A stretch of DNA of 64,000 bases, taken from the NCBI RefSeq assembly GCF_003313325.1, contig NZ_QMHQ01000001.1, forward strand, positions 1,240,001 to 1,304,000, given 5' to 3'. Shown here piece by piece: positions 38,616 through 47,391 of the stretch. The notes beneath the pieces were generated by a model. The model was given only the letters and a program-made list of their open reading frames with translations. It ran no database searches and was not told the origin of the DNA. Each line of letters starts with the position of its first letter. Position 1 is the first letter of the stretch. Both the position numbers and the translations under genes were made by a program. The stretch is from Pedobacter namyangjuensis (GTDB lineage Bacteria; Bacteroidota; Bacteroidia; Sphingobacteriales; Sphingobacteriaceae).

Positions 38616-39431
38616 ATGTCTGTTAACAAAGAAATAAAGCGTATTACTACGCATATTTTGCAAGAGATGAAACAACGTGGCGAGCGTATTGCCATGTTAA
38701 CCGCATACGATTATTCTATGGCTACCATTTTAGATGATGCTGGCTTAGATGTGTTACTCGTAGGCGACTCGGCCTCTAACGTAATGGCTGGTCATGAAAC
38801 TACTTTGCCAATAACTCTAGATCAAATGATTTACCATGCCCAAAGTGTGGTGCGTGGCGCAACCAGAGCTTTTGTAGTAGTAGATCTACCTTTTGGTTCT
38901 TACCAAGGCAACTCCAAAGAAGCATTAAACTCTGCTATCAGAATTATGAAAGAGTCTGGCGCACACGGTGTAAAGTTAGAAGGTGGGGTAGAAATTATCG
39001 AATCAGTACAGCGAATTATTACTGCGGGCATCCCAGTAATGGGCCATTTGGGTTTAACACCTCAATCAATCTATAAATTCGGAACCTATACTGTTAGGGC
39101 AAAAGACGAAGCTGAAGCCAACAAGTTAAAAACAGATGTTCTTGCCTTGCAGGAAGCGGGCTGTTTCTCTGTAGTATTAGAGAAAATCCCTGCCAAGTTG
39201 GCCAAAGAAGTAACCGAAAGCATACATATTCCAACGATAGGCATTGGTGCAGGTCCAGATTGCGACGGACAAGTTTTGGTAGTAAACGATATGATTGGTT
39301 TAACCAAAGGTTTTAGACCAAGGTTTCTACGCCAATATTTAGATTTGTATAGTGGAATTAAGGACGCAGCACAATCGTACATTAAGGATGTAAAAGCAAG
39401 AGATTTCCCGAACGAGAAAGAACAATATTAA
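38616..39431 (+). CDS. panB: 3-methyl-2-oxobutanoate hydroxymethyltransferase
   Basis: A 271-residue TIM-barrel enzyme that makes ketopantoate from alpha-ketoisovalerate and methylenetetrahydrofolate (pantothenate and CoA pathway). Signature motifs are [23 protein letters not shown], the metal ligand Asp in [26 protein letters not shown] and [14 protein letters not shown]. Full length. Its promoter must lie in the 190 bp between the tandem repeat array and the start codon. Confidence 0.96.
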   Translation: MSVNKEIKRITTHILQEMKQRGERIAMLTAYDYSMATILDDAGLDVLLVGDSASNVMAGHETTLPITLDQMIYHAQSVVRGATRAFVVVDLPFGSYQGNSKEALNSAIRIMKESGAHGVKLEGGVEIIESVQRIITAGIPVMGHLGLTPQSIYKFGTYTVRAKDEAEANKLKTDVLALQEAGCFSVVLEKIPAKLAKEVTESIHIPTIGIGAGPDCDGQVLVVNDMIGLTKGFRPRFLRQYLDLYSGIKDAAQSYIKDVKARDFPNEKEQY

Positions 39432-39489
39432 TAGGAGCAAAGATTAAGGAATAAGGAACAAACATTCGGGAGTAAAGCATAGCTTTTAA

Positions 39490-39625
39490 TAATTCGAAAA
39501 GCAAGAGCAGTTCTTGTCGGAAACATCAGTCCCGCTTTTTGTTTCAATTTTTTTGTGAGCGTCATCTCGAGCATGCTGAAAAATCTTCAACAAAAAGTAT
39601 TTTCACTACAATCGGGTTTATTTAA
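39490..39625 (+). repeat. dispersed hairpin element, copy e, with a nested REP-like arm
   Basis: The left flank CAGTCCCGCTTTTTGTTTCA and the right flank AAAAAGTATTTTCACTACA match the other copies. The core here (39560-39588) starts GCGTCATCTCGAGCATGC, a different repeat family, as if one repeat had inserted into or replaced the core of another. Confidence 0.6.
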
Positions 39626-39669
39626 CAAAAGCCTCTTTTGCAAAACAAAACTCTAATCACTCAGTTTCA

Positions 39670-39711
39670 ATACTAAATACTAAATACTAAATACTAAATA
39701 CTAAATACTAA
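39670..39711 (+). repeat. six copies of the heptamer ATACTAA
   Basis: Forty-two bases made of six exact ATACTAA units end 16 bp before the start codon of the RluA-type gene. Such a simple array in the leader can change length by slippage and so change spacing of promoter or ribosome-binding elements. Confidence 0.95.
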
Positions 39712-39727
39712 GACTCGATACCAAAAT

Positions 39728-40423
39728 ATGCCCATTACCGAATCTGATATTTTATACGAAGACAACCATCTAATTGCAATCAACAAACGTGCAGGCGACA
39801 TAGTACAAGTCGACGAAACGGGCGATGAACCCTTAGACGAGCAGGTAAAAAAATACATCGCTACTAAATATAATAAGCCTAATGGTGCGTTTTTAGGTGT
39901 CGTGCATCGGTTAGATAGGCCCGTAAGCGGTGTAATACTTTTCGCTAAAACGAGCAAAGCCTTAGAGCGAATGAACGCTATATTTAAAAACAGGGAAGTT
40001 AGAAAAACGTATTTCGCTGTAGTAAAAAACAAACCAGCTCGCTTAGAAGGTAATCTAGTTCACTATTTAATTAAAAATCCAAAGAAAAACCTGGTTACAG
40101 CCTACAACAGAGAAGAGCCAAATAGCCAACGTTCTGAATTAAATTACAAGTTTGCCGGAGAAGTTGGTGGATTCTGTTTACTTCAGGTAAACCCAATTAC
40201 CGGTCGCTCACATCAAATTAGGGTGCAATTATCGAGTATGCAATGCCCAATAGTAGGCGACAATAAATACGGTTATCCTCGAGGAAGTCGGAAAGGGAGC
40301 ATCTGTTTGCACGCAAGGCAATTGGAATTTATTCACCCTGTGCAAAAAGAACCGGTTAAAATTTTTGCACCGCTACCAATAGATGGTTTTTGGGAAAGGT
40401 TCGAACATTTCCAGGTTTCGTAA
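39728..40423 (+). CDS. RluA-family RNA pseudouridine synthase
   Basis: A 231-residue enzyme that converts uridines in rRNA or tRNA to pseudouridine. The catalytic Asp is D63 in VVHRLDRPVSGVILFAKT, and NPITGRSHQIRVQLSSMQCPIVGDNKYG is the second conserved block. No S4 domain is present, so it is a short RluA/RluC-type form. The exact RNA site is not known. Its leader contains the ATACTAA array. Confidence 0.93.
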   Translation: MPITESDILYEDNHLIAINKRAGDIVQVDETGDEPLDEQVKKYIATKYNKPNGAFLGVVHRLDRPVSGVILFAKTSKALERMNAIFKNREVRKTYFAVVKNKPARLEGNLVHYLIKNPKKNLVTAYNREEPNSQRSELNYKFAGEVGGFCLLQVNPITGRSHQIRVQLSSMQCPIVGDNKYGYPRGSRKGSICLHARQLEFIHPVQKEPVKIFAPLPIDGFWERFEHFQVS

Positions 40424-40891
40424 CTATTGACAGTCAACTTTTTCAAAAACTATCGATTGTCCGTAGGTTAGTGTCGGGGTATCTTTAAAAACCATTTTAC
40501 CGTTTTTTTGCTCAACATCTCCAAACCCTTCTAAAAGTTGGTCGCCTTTTTTAATAAATGCAACTTGTCTAACAGATTCGGTTCCTTCCGAGTTGAAAGT
40601 ATAATCCGCTAAAAGCGTATCTCCACGCATTTCGCCTTTTATAATTCCAGTGTTGCTGTCTTTTTCTCTCAATTTATAGTTTAGTTTTCCGCTAGTTACG
40701 TTACCACTTGTCATTAAGGTTAGCATAGCAGTATCACCATTTTTGGCGTATTTATAGCAGGTTTGCGAGGTAGACGATGTTATGTTGGTATCTAAACTGC
40801 TTGTATCTGTTGTGTTTTGATCTGTATTTCCGCTTTGGCAAGCAACAAATAAGCTAACTAGGGCAATTAATGATAGCAATTGAATCTTCAT
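40424..40891 (-). CDS. small lipoprotein, unknown function
   Basis: A 155-residue lipoprotein (signal ending SLFVAC) with a Ser/Thr/Asn-rich linker (about 20-45). A beta-rich domain follows, whose strands LNYKLREKDSNTGIIKGEMRGDTLLADYTF look like a lipocalin-style or calycin barrel. It has two cysteines in the mature domain. It is convergent with the RluA-type gene, the stop codons abutting. Function unknown. Confidence 0.72.
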   Translation of the reverse strand: MKIQLLSLIALVSLFVACQSGNTDQNTTDTSSLDTNITSSTSQTCYKYAKNGDTAMLTLMTSGNVTSGKLNYKLREKDSNTGIIKGEMRGDTLLADYTFNSEGTESVRQVAFIKKGDQLLEGFGDVEQKNGKMVFKDTPTLTYGQSIVFEKVDCQ

Positions 40892-41004
40892 GGTATGGCG
40901 ATTAAATAATAATAAAAACAGCAGCCATCGGAAAAAGTTTTAGCAAAACCGAAATTTGAATTGTAATTCTATTTAACGAAATTAGGATAAAGAATTATTG
41001 GCTT

Positions 41005-41838
41005 ATGAATGCTGAACATTGCTTAAACTGCAACGCTGATTTGGTTTTAGGTCAGAAATTTTGCCTTAAATGCGGACAAGCAACTGTTCAGCATCGTTTT
41101 ACTTTAACGCACTTTTTTCATGAGGGCTTCCATGCGTTTACGCATACCGATAAAGGCATTTTCTTTTTATTAAAAGAATTAGCGCTAAGGCCTGGAAAAG
41201 TAGTGCGAGAATACATAGGCGGTAAGCGTAAGAAATATTTTAATCCCTTTACCTTTTTCTTGTTGTTAGCAACCTTGTTTGTTTTTTCGAACAGTTTTGT
41301 TGGTACATCAGAGGCAACGAACAACAATGTTCCCGAAAGCATTAATAATACCGAAAATCCGGAGGTAAAAAGTATTGCAATGGCGCAATATGAAAGAGCC
41401 ATTAAAGTTGCACACTTTACTAAAAAGCACGGAAATGTTTTATCTATGATTGCCGTACCCTTTTTAGCCTTATTTTTTTGGTTAGTTTTTTATCGCAAGT
41501 CCTACAACTACGCTGAACATTTGGTGGCTAATTTAATGTTTGTTGGTTTTTCTAACTTGGCATTTACTATTTTGGTTTTTCCGCTACAAGCTATTTCCAA
41601 AAATACAATTTGGGTGGCTTTTATTCCGTTGCTCGGCCTCGTTATACAGTTCGTTTATTATACCATCGCTTATAAAGGATTTATGCAGTTGTCAGGGTTT
41701 GGACGAACCTTAAAAATCGCTTTTTATAGTTTGTTGGCTATTATACTTTGGGTTATTTTGAGCATGCTCGCAATGGCAGTGTACGTTTATCAAGATTGGC
41801 ATTTTTACGAGTTTTTTAGTAGAATGGCTATAAAATAG
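41005..41838 (+). CDS. DUF3667 membrane protein with N-terminal zinc ribbon
   Basis: A 277-residue inner-membrane protein. The N-terminus has a four-Cys zinc ribbon, CLNCNADLVLGQKFCLKCG (residues 6-24). HFFHEGFHAFTHTDKG then LRPGKVVREYIGGKRKKYFNPFTFF is the DUF3667 signature. Four or five membrane helices follow, at about 85-102, 145-165, 173-200, 205-225 and 240-265. Common in Bacteroidota, role unknown. Confidence 0.88.
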   Translation: MNAEHCLNCNADLVLGQKFCLKCGQATVQHRFTLTHFFHEGFHAFTHTDKGIFFLLKELALRPGKVVREYIGGKRKKYFNPFTFFLLLATLFVFSNSFVGTSEATNNNVPESINNTENPEVKSIAMAQYERAIKVAHFTKKHGNVLSMIAVPFLALFFWLVFYRKSYNYAEHLVANLMFVGFSNLAFTILVFPLQAISKNTIWVAFIPLLGLVIQFVYYTIAYKGFMQLSGFGRTLKIAFYSLLAIILWVILSMLAMAVYVYQDWHFYEFFSRMAIK

Positions 41839-41862
41839 AAAATCCCGATTTTCATCGGGATT
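41832..41862 (-). terminator. terminator after the GH30 gene
   Basis: AATCCCGA (41841-41848) pairs with TCGGGATT (41855-41862). The minus strand then runs into a T-rich stretch. It lies between the convergent DUF3667 and GH30 genes. Confidence 0.7.
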
Positions 41863-41897
41863 AACTAAATCAATCATAACAGACGTATGAAAAATCT

Positions 41898-43340
41898 TTA
41901 CCAAACATAGGTACCGGCTGCGCCTGCTGGTAATGTTGTGGTTACCATTTTGCCATTGTTTTTAATATTAAAAACTTGGTCTGCATTGCTGGTATTCATC
42001 ACAATAAGTACTTTTTTACCATCTACATTCTTAAATGCTACGTTGCTTAACGTGCTACTTAAGGTAGAATTGATTCTAACAGAGCCTGGCCTTACAAATT
42101 TAGAAGCATGACCGATAACATAATATGCAACATTCCTGGTTACGGCTGGGGCAATGGTTATAGCGCCCAAACAATTTGTGCAACCTCCATCTGGGGTGTG
42201 CGGATTGTAATTTGCATCCGCTGCTAAGTTCCACTCTAATACGTTTCGGCTCCAGTTTCTAGTAGCGCCAACTATTAATGTACTTACATGCCATTTCAAA
42301 TCTTCGGCAAAATTACCAGGGCCACCAACCCATTGTTCTGTAAAATAAATGTGCTTATCGGGATAAGCATTACGTACTTGGCTAAGCGCCGAAATATTGC
42401 CGGCATATAAGTGAAATGCAGAACCATCTACATATTTGCTGGCGTCTGCATCAGCTAAAATTGTCATTGGATAATCGGGACGATCGGCATTGTGATCGTA
42501 GAGGATAATTTTTGTCTTTATGCCAGCTTGCTGAAAAGCAGGACCTAGAGCTGTTTTAATAAAATTAGCTTGGTCTTTAGCTTCCATTAATAAACTTGGC
42601 GTATTGCCCGGATGCAATGGCTCATTTTGGATTGTTATAGCATCAATAGTAATGCCTTGGGTTTTCATTGCCTCAATGTATTTAATAAAATACTTGGCGT
42701 AAGCTTGGTAATATTCTGGCTTTAAACTACCGCCTTTGTAGGCGTTGTTGGTTTTCATCCAAGTTGGCGGTGTCCAAGGAGAACCTAAAATTTTGATGTT
42801 CGGATTTACAGCAAGGATTTTTTTAAGCACAGGCACCAAATCAGTCATTTCCTCAGCAATAGAAAAATGCTCCATATTTACATCGGTTTGCCCAGCCGGA
42901 CGCTCGTTGTAAGTAAACACTTTCGCACTCAAATCTGATGCGCCAATACTTACGCGGATGTAGCTAACGCCGATCGCATTTTCCTCGGTAGAAAATAATT
43001 CCTTAATTAAAGCGTCTTTCTCGACTGAAGGCAACTCGTTGATTAAAGTTGCGCTTCCGCCAGTTAAAGTGTAGCCAAAACCATCAATAGATTGGTAGGT
43101 TTGGGTATCATCAACTTCAATGGTAGTGCTACTGTTATTTGTGGCAGTAAAGTTTAAAGCTACATTTTGTTTTTGCAGCAAAACTGATCTATCGCCTTTG
43201 GTTAGCCATAAAGCTACGTCGCTAGCTACGGGATTTGTAATAGGCGGGGTAGTGCCTCCATCTGTATTTTTAACAGCTTTTTTACAGGCGCAGGAAGCGA
43301 GAACAATGGAAAGGACGATACAGCAATTTAATAATTTCAT
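41898..43340 (-). CDS. GH30 glycoside hydrolase, lipoprotein (probable endo-beta-1,6-glucanase)
   Basis: A 480-residue lipoprotein (lipobox LASC). The (beta/alpha)8 barrel with attached beta-sandwich is typical of GH30. GFGYTLTGGSA and SYIRVSIGASDLS begin the barrel. ILGSPWTPPTWMKTN is a family motif, the acid/base is E240 in TIQNEPLHPG, and the nucleophile is E335 in YFTEQWVGG. GH30 subfamilies include beta-1,6-glucanases, glucosylceramidases and xylanases. With GH3 and SusC/SusD beside it, beta-1,6-glucan is the best guess. The start is 11 bp after the GH3 stop, so they form an operon. Confidence 0.9.
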   Translation of the reverse strand: MKLLNCCIVLSIVLASCACKKAVKNTDGGTTPPITNPVASDVALWLTKGDRSVLLQKQNVALNFTATNNSSTTIEVDDTQTYQSIDGFGYTLTGGSATLINELPSVEKDALIKELFSTEENAIGVSYIRVSIGASDLSAKVFTYNERPAGQTDVNMEHFSIAEEMTDLVPVLKKILAVNPNIKILGSPWTPPTWMKTNNAYKGGSLKPEYYQAYAKYFIKYIEAMKTQGITIDAITIQNEPLHPGNTPSLLMEAKDQANFIKTALGPAFQQAGIKTKIILYDHNADRPDYPMTILADADASKYVDGSAFHLYAGNISALSQVRNAYPDKHIYFTEQWVGGPGNFAEDLKWHVSTLIVGATRNWSRNVLEWNLAADANYNPHTPDGGCTNCLGAITIAPAVTRNVAYYVIGHASKFVRPGSVRINSTLSSTLSNVAFKNVDGKKVLIVMNTSNADQVFNIKNNGKMVTTTLPAGAAGTYVW

Positions 43341-43351
43341 ACGGCTAAAAT

Positions 43352-45667
43352 TTAGGGGGTGTAATTGAAGTTAATTTTTTGGTTGCCCAATTGAACAGTG
43401 AATTCGCCTTCGCCAGTTACGGTTTTTAATTCGGCATTTACATAAGCTATATCCTCTGGCTTAATTTTAAAGGTTACTGTTTTGCTTTCTCCGGCTTTTA
43501 AATCAATTTTATCAAAGCCTCTCAAACGTTTTACATCCGGACTGATATCACTCGCATATAAATCAGAAATGTACAATAAAACGCTTTCCTTTCCACTTAC
43601 TTTTCCGGTGTTGCTTACCTTAACCGATAGGCTTAGCGTTTCGCCTTTTTTTAGCGTAGCGCTACTTAATTTTATATCGCTGTAAGTAAAAGTAGTGTAG
43701 CTTAAACCATGGCCAAATACGTACTGTGGGTTGTAATCTGCATCGTAATTGTAAACGCCTTCGGTAGTTTCTCTAGACTCGGACGGTTTGTGATAATAGG
43801 TAAATAATGCGTTAGGAAATTGTGGGTACGTGTAAGGCAATTTTCCCGAAGGATTTACATCGCCGTATAATACATCAGCAATTGCATCGCCACCAAAGTT
43901 TCCTGGTAAATAAGATTGTAAAATAGCACTCATGTTTTTCTCAAACTTGCTTATTACCCTTGGCCTACCTTCATTTAAAACTAAAATAATGGTTTTACCC
44001 GTTGAAGCTAGTTTTTGTGCTAATTCGGTCTGTAAGTCAGATATATATAAGTCGCTTAAGTTGCCTGGTGTTTCGGTGTAAGTGTTTTCGCCTAAACAAA
44101 GTACTATAACATCTGCATTTTTTGCTGCTGCGATGGTTTCATCCATTTTGTCGGCATAATCTTCGAAGTATTTTCCATCCATTTTATAGCTAACACCTGG
44201 TAAATAAGTTACATTGCTAGCACCAACCTTATTTTGCATTGCTTTTACAATCGTATTGTAGTTTTTAGCGAATTCTTCAACTTTTTCGCCTTGCCAAGAG
44301 TAGGTCCAAGCGCCGTTTAAAGTACGCATAGAATTTGCATTAGGGCCAGTTACCAAAACTTTAGCCGTTTTGCTCAAAGGCAAAGCACTTTTGGTATTTT
44401 TTAACAGCGTAATAGATTCTGCTGCGGTGTTATAAGCAGCTTTTTCAAACTCCTTACTACCAAATTTCGGATAATCTTTAATGTTGGTGGTTGGTTTTTC
44501 GAATAGGTTTAACTCATATTTTACAATCAGGATTTTTCTAACTGCATCGTCAATACGTTCTTGTTTTACTTTGCCTTCCTTTACGGCTGCAATTAAATCA
44601 TCGCAAAAAGGCTCGTAGTTGTACGCAATCATAGACATGTCTATACCAGCATTAATAGCCATGATTACCGCCTCTTTATTGCTTGATGCAACGCGATCAC
44701 GCTTGTGCAAGTTTTCTATATCTCCCCAATCTGTAACTACTAAACCTTTAAAGCCCAATTCTTCTTTTAGTAATTTGGTAAGGATTTTATAATTGGCATG
44801 AACAGGAACGCCATTGATTAAACCAGAATTTATCATGATGGTTTTTGCACCTGCGGCAATAGCAGCTCTAAACGCCGGCAAATGATATTCTCGTAAAGCC
44901 TGGTCAGAAATAATTGCTGGAGTTCTATCTTTTCCAGAAACTGGAACTTGATAACCTAAAAAATGTTTTATGGAAGAAGCCACTTTAAAAGGATTTGATA
45001 CGTCGTTATCATCGCCTTCTAGACCTTTAATCATTTCCTTACCTAATTCGGTTACTAAAAATGGGTCTTCGCCAAAGCTTTCCCACTGGCGAGGAAATCT
45101 TGGGTCGGCGCCTAAATCTAAAATAGGAGAGAAGTTCCAAGGAATGGCACTTGCACGAGTTTCGTAAGCGGTAATGCTAGCACCATTTTTAACTAAGGCA
45201 CGGTTAAATGTTGCAGCTTGTCCAATTTGTTGTGGAAACATTGTTGCACCAACGGTATAGGTTGCTCCATGAACTTCGTCTACGCCATAAATTACCGGAA
45301 TTTTATTTTTGCCTTGTTTAGTTACAACGTTTTGTATTTCGTTAATAATATTATACCAAACTTGAGGAGTTCTTGCTCTGTTGTTTGAGGTATTTAAAAC
45401 CGAGCCAACGTGATATTGAAGCAAGGCTTTATCCATTGCTTTTTTATCTAACGTAAAAGGCTCATCGCTAGTGTAACGGTCTTTACCTGTTCCAATAACA
45501 TCTAAAGTAATTTGTGCCATTTGGCCAACTTTTTCTTCCAGCGTCATTTTAGCTAAAAGCGAATTAACCTTTTGGTCTATTGCCGTTTTACTTTGTTTCT
45601 GCTGTGCAAATAAGGTAGTAGCGGCTAAAAAAAGGAGAAGCGTTAGACTATAGTTTTTTATGTTCAT
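43352..45667 (-). CDS. bglX: GH3 beta-glucosidase
   Basis: A 771-residue secreted GH3 enzyme with a signal peptide ending near LFAQ. It releases glucose from the non-reducing end of beta-glucans or oligosaccharides. The catalytic nucleophile is D313 in GLVVTDWGD. GVDEVHGATYT, FPQQIGQAATFN and SSIKHFLGYQ are further BglX marks, followed by the alpha/beta sandwich and a C-terminal fibronectin-III-like domain (about 680-770). It has its own upstream region with two GATACGCTT boxes and a hairpin after susD, so it probably starts a second transcription unit with the GH30 gene. Confidence 0.94.
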   Translation of the reverse strand: MNIKNYSLTLLLFLAATTLFAQQKQSKTAIDQKVNSLLAKMTLEEKVGQMAQITLDVIGTGKDRYTSDEPFTLDKKAMDKALLQYHVGSVLNTSNNRARTPQVWYNIINEIQNVVTKQGKNKIPVIYGVDEVHGATYTVGATMFPQQIGQAATFNRALVKNGASITAYETRASAIPWNFSPILDLGADPRFPRQWESFGEDPFLVTELGKEMIKGLEGDDNDVSNPFKVASSIKHFLGYQVPVSGKDRTPAIISDQALREYHLPAFRAAIAAGAKTIMINSGLINGVPVHANYKILTKLLKEELGFKGLVVTDWGDIENLHKRDRVASSNKEAVIMAINAGIDMSMIAYNYEPFCDDLIAAVKEGKVKQERIDDAVRKILIVKYELNLFEKPTTNIKDYPKFGSKEFEKAAYNTAAESITLLKNTKSALPLSKTAKVLVTGPNANSMRTLNGAWTYSWQGEKVEEFAKNYNTIVKAMQNKVGASNVTYLPGVSYKMDGKYFEDYADKMDETIAAAKNADVIVLCLGENTYTETPGNLSDLYISDLQTELAQKLASTGKTIILVLNEGRPRVISKFEKNMSAILQSYLPGNFGGDAIADVLYGDVNPSGKLPYTYPQFPNALFTYYHKPSESRETTEGVYNYDADYNPQYVFGHGLSYTTFTYSDIKLSSATLKKGETLSLSVKVSNTGKVSGKESVLLYISDLYASDISPDVKRLRGFDKIDLKAGESKTVTFKIKPEDIAYVNAELKTVTGEGEFTVQLGNQKINFNYTP

Positions 45668-45786
45668 GGTTATTTATTTAGATGGCTTTAAAAGCTAAAT
45701 TACTTGTTATCTTGAGCTTTAACCATCGTTAACGGTGTAAAATAAGAGCGTTTACTTTAGTTGGCTTATTAAAAATCAATTTTGCT

Positions 45787-45795
45787 GATACGCTT
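45787..45795 (-). promoter_or_regulatory. GATACGCTT box A, upstream of bglX (proximal)
   Basis: GATACGCTTTAA at 45787-45798, about 120 bp upstream of the bglX start. On the gene's strand it reads AAGCGTATC. It shares TTTAAAGCGTATCA with box B. Confidence 0.6.
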
Positions 45796-45874
45796 TAACC
45801 GCAATATAAATGTGCGTTTTTAAGGTATTGGATGAGTTTTTTAACGTTTTGGGCGTAGCCTGAAAAGCTTTTTT

Positions 45875-45883
45875 GATACGCTT
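45875..45883 (-). promoter_or_regulatory. GATACGCTT box B, upstream of bglX (distal)
   Basis: GATACGCTTTAA at 45875-45886, 88 bp from box A and about 208 bp upstream of bglX. A perfect 16-bp palindrome, AACACAAGCTTGTGTT, abuts it at 45886-45901. Confidence 0.6.
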
Positions 45884-45911
45884 TAAACACAAGCTTGTGT
45901 TGTGGTAAAAT

Positions 45912-45947
45912 GCAGTATAAAAACAGCCTAAACTATTTTTATACTGC
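45912..45947 (-). terminator. hairpin terminator after the susD-like gene
   Basis: GCAGTATAAAAA (45912-45923) and TTTTTATACTGC (45936-45947) form a perfect 12-bp stem directly after the stop codon on the minus strand. This probably ends most susC-susD transcripts before bglX. Confidence 0.75.
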
Positions 45948-45955
45948 AAGTTTTA

Positions 45956-47380
45956 TTATCTAATATTCGGATTTCTATCCTGCTCTGCTTGAGGAATAGG
46001 GAAAAGTAACTTTACGGCAGTTACATTGTAATTTAAAAGATTGTTGTTGCCATCTCTTTGAGCATTCATAACTGCAATAGCACGATTGGTACGTAATAAA
46101 TCGAACCAGCGATGACCTTCGAAAGCTAACTCCAAACGGCGTTCTTTTTCTATTGCAGTGCGCATTAAAGCTTGACTGTTAGCCGGTGTTCCGCCCAAAT
46201 TAACACGTAAGCGAATTTCGTCTACTATGGTTTTTGCTGCAGACCATCCTGTTGCGCTTAACTCGTTCAATGCCTCAGCTTTTAATAACTTAATATCTGC
46301 CAAACGCAAAATGTAAGAGTTAGCCAAATCATCATTACGGTATTTGTTAATAAATGGATAGTTTGCCTTGCTCCAATAATCGTCAGACCAACCTTCTGTG
46401 TTCACATTTCTGAAACTAACGCTACTGTTTTTACGAATTAAATCACCTTCTGCATCAAAAGCAGCAATTAAATCGTTAGTTGGCGTGCAGAAACGTTTCC
46501 AACCAGTACCAACAATTACGCCGGTCATCCAGTTTCCACGTCCGCTTGGGCCACCCCAACCATCATACTGCATTTCCCAAATAGATTCGCTGTTGTTTTT
46601 GTGCGCACCATCAAACAAGTGATCAAATGAGCCTACTAAGCTGTAACCGCCAGATATAGTTGCATCAGCGTATTGCTGAACTTTTGCCCAATCTGGATTA
46701 GGTTTTGAAGCATAAACCTTTGCTAATAGAGCATTTACAATGCCTTTGGTAATGATACCTTTATTTGGCGCTGTAGCACGCACGTTTGGCAATGCCGATT
46801 CTAAATCTGCAATGATTTGTGCATAAACTTCATCTACCGTAGCACGAGGTTTTTGCATTTCTTCTAAATTGGTTGGCGATTTTAGAATTAGTGGAACACC
46901 ACCCCACAAACGAACCAAATGGAAATAGAAGTAAGCTCTTAATGTAGATGCTTCTCCTAAAATTTGGTTTCTTCTGCCGTTTGCATCTAAAGCCGGATCT
47001 TGGATATTCGGCACATTTTCCAATACCTCGTTGGCATTTTTAATGTTCGAATAAAGCCCGCTCCAATCTCTTCCAACGTTACCATTGGTAGCGTTTGCGG
47101 TAAATAAATCAATTTGAATGTTTGCAGGGTTATCACCACCAGCGTAAGCATTGTCTGAGGTTACATCACCGTTTACCATGTAATCCCAAATATGGTAATC
47201 GTTATACATGCCACCATAAGCACCTGCCATTAACTTTTCAGCACCTGCAGCGGTAGTAAAAGCAACGTCACCAGTAACTTGATTAAACGGCTGCTTGTCT
47301 AAAAAATCTTTTTTGCAACCACTTTGCACAGTAAGTACAATTGTTGCGGCCGCTACTAACGAATATATATTTAATTTCAT
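45956..47380 (-). CDS. RagB/SusD-family glycan-binding lipoprotein
   Basis: A 474-residue surface lipoprotein (signal ending TVQSGC). KKDFLDKQPFNQVTGDVAF is the usual SusD start, and LRAYFYFHLVRLWGGVPLI the TPR-type helix pair. ERRLELAFEGHRWFDLLRTNRA and the final IPQAEQDRNPNIR complete the pattern. It starts 11 bp after SusC and forms the glucan importer with it. Confidence 0.95.
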   Translation of the reverse strand: MKLNIYSLVAAATIVLTVQSGCKKDFLDKQPFNQVTGDVAFTTAAGAEKLMAGAYGGMYNDYHIWDYMVNGDVTSDNAYAGGDNPANIQIDLFTANATNGNVGRDWSGLYSNIKNANEVLENVPNIQDPALDANGRRNQILGEASTLRAYFYFHLVRLWGGVPLILKSPTNLEEMQKPRATVDEVYAQIIADLESALPNVRATAPNKGIITKGIVNALLAKVYASKPNPDWAKVQQYADATISGGYSLVGSFDHLFDGAHKNNSESIWEMQYDGWGGPSGRGNWMTGVIVGTGWKRFCTPTNDLIAAFDAEGDLIRKNSSVSFRNVNTEGWSDDYWSKANYPFINKYRNDDLANSYILRLADIKLLKAEALNELSATGWSAAKTIVDEIRLRVNLGGTPANSQALMRTAIEKERRLELAFEGHRWFDLLRTNRAIAVMNAQRDGNNNLLNYNVTAVKLLFPIPQAEQDRNPNIR

Positions 47381-47391
47381 CTTCTTAATTC

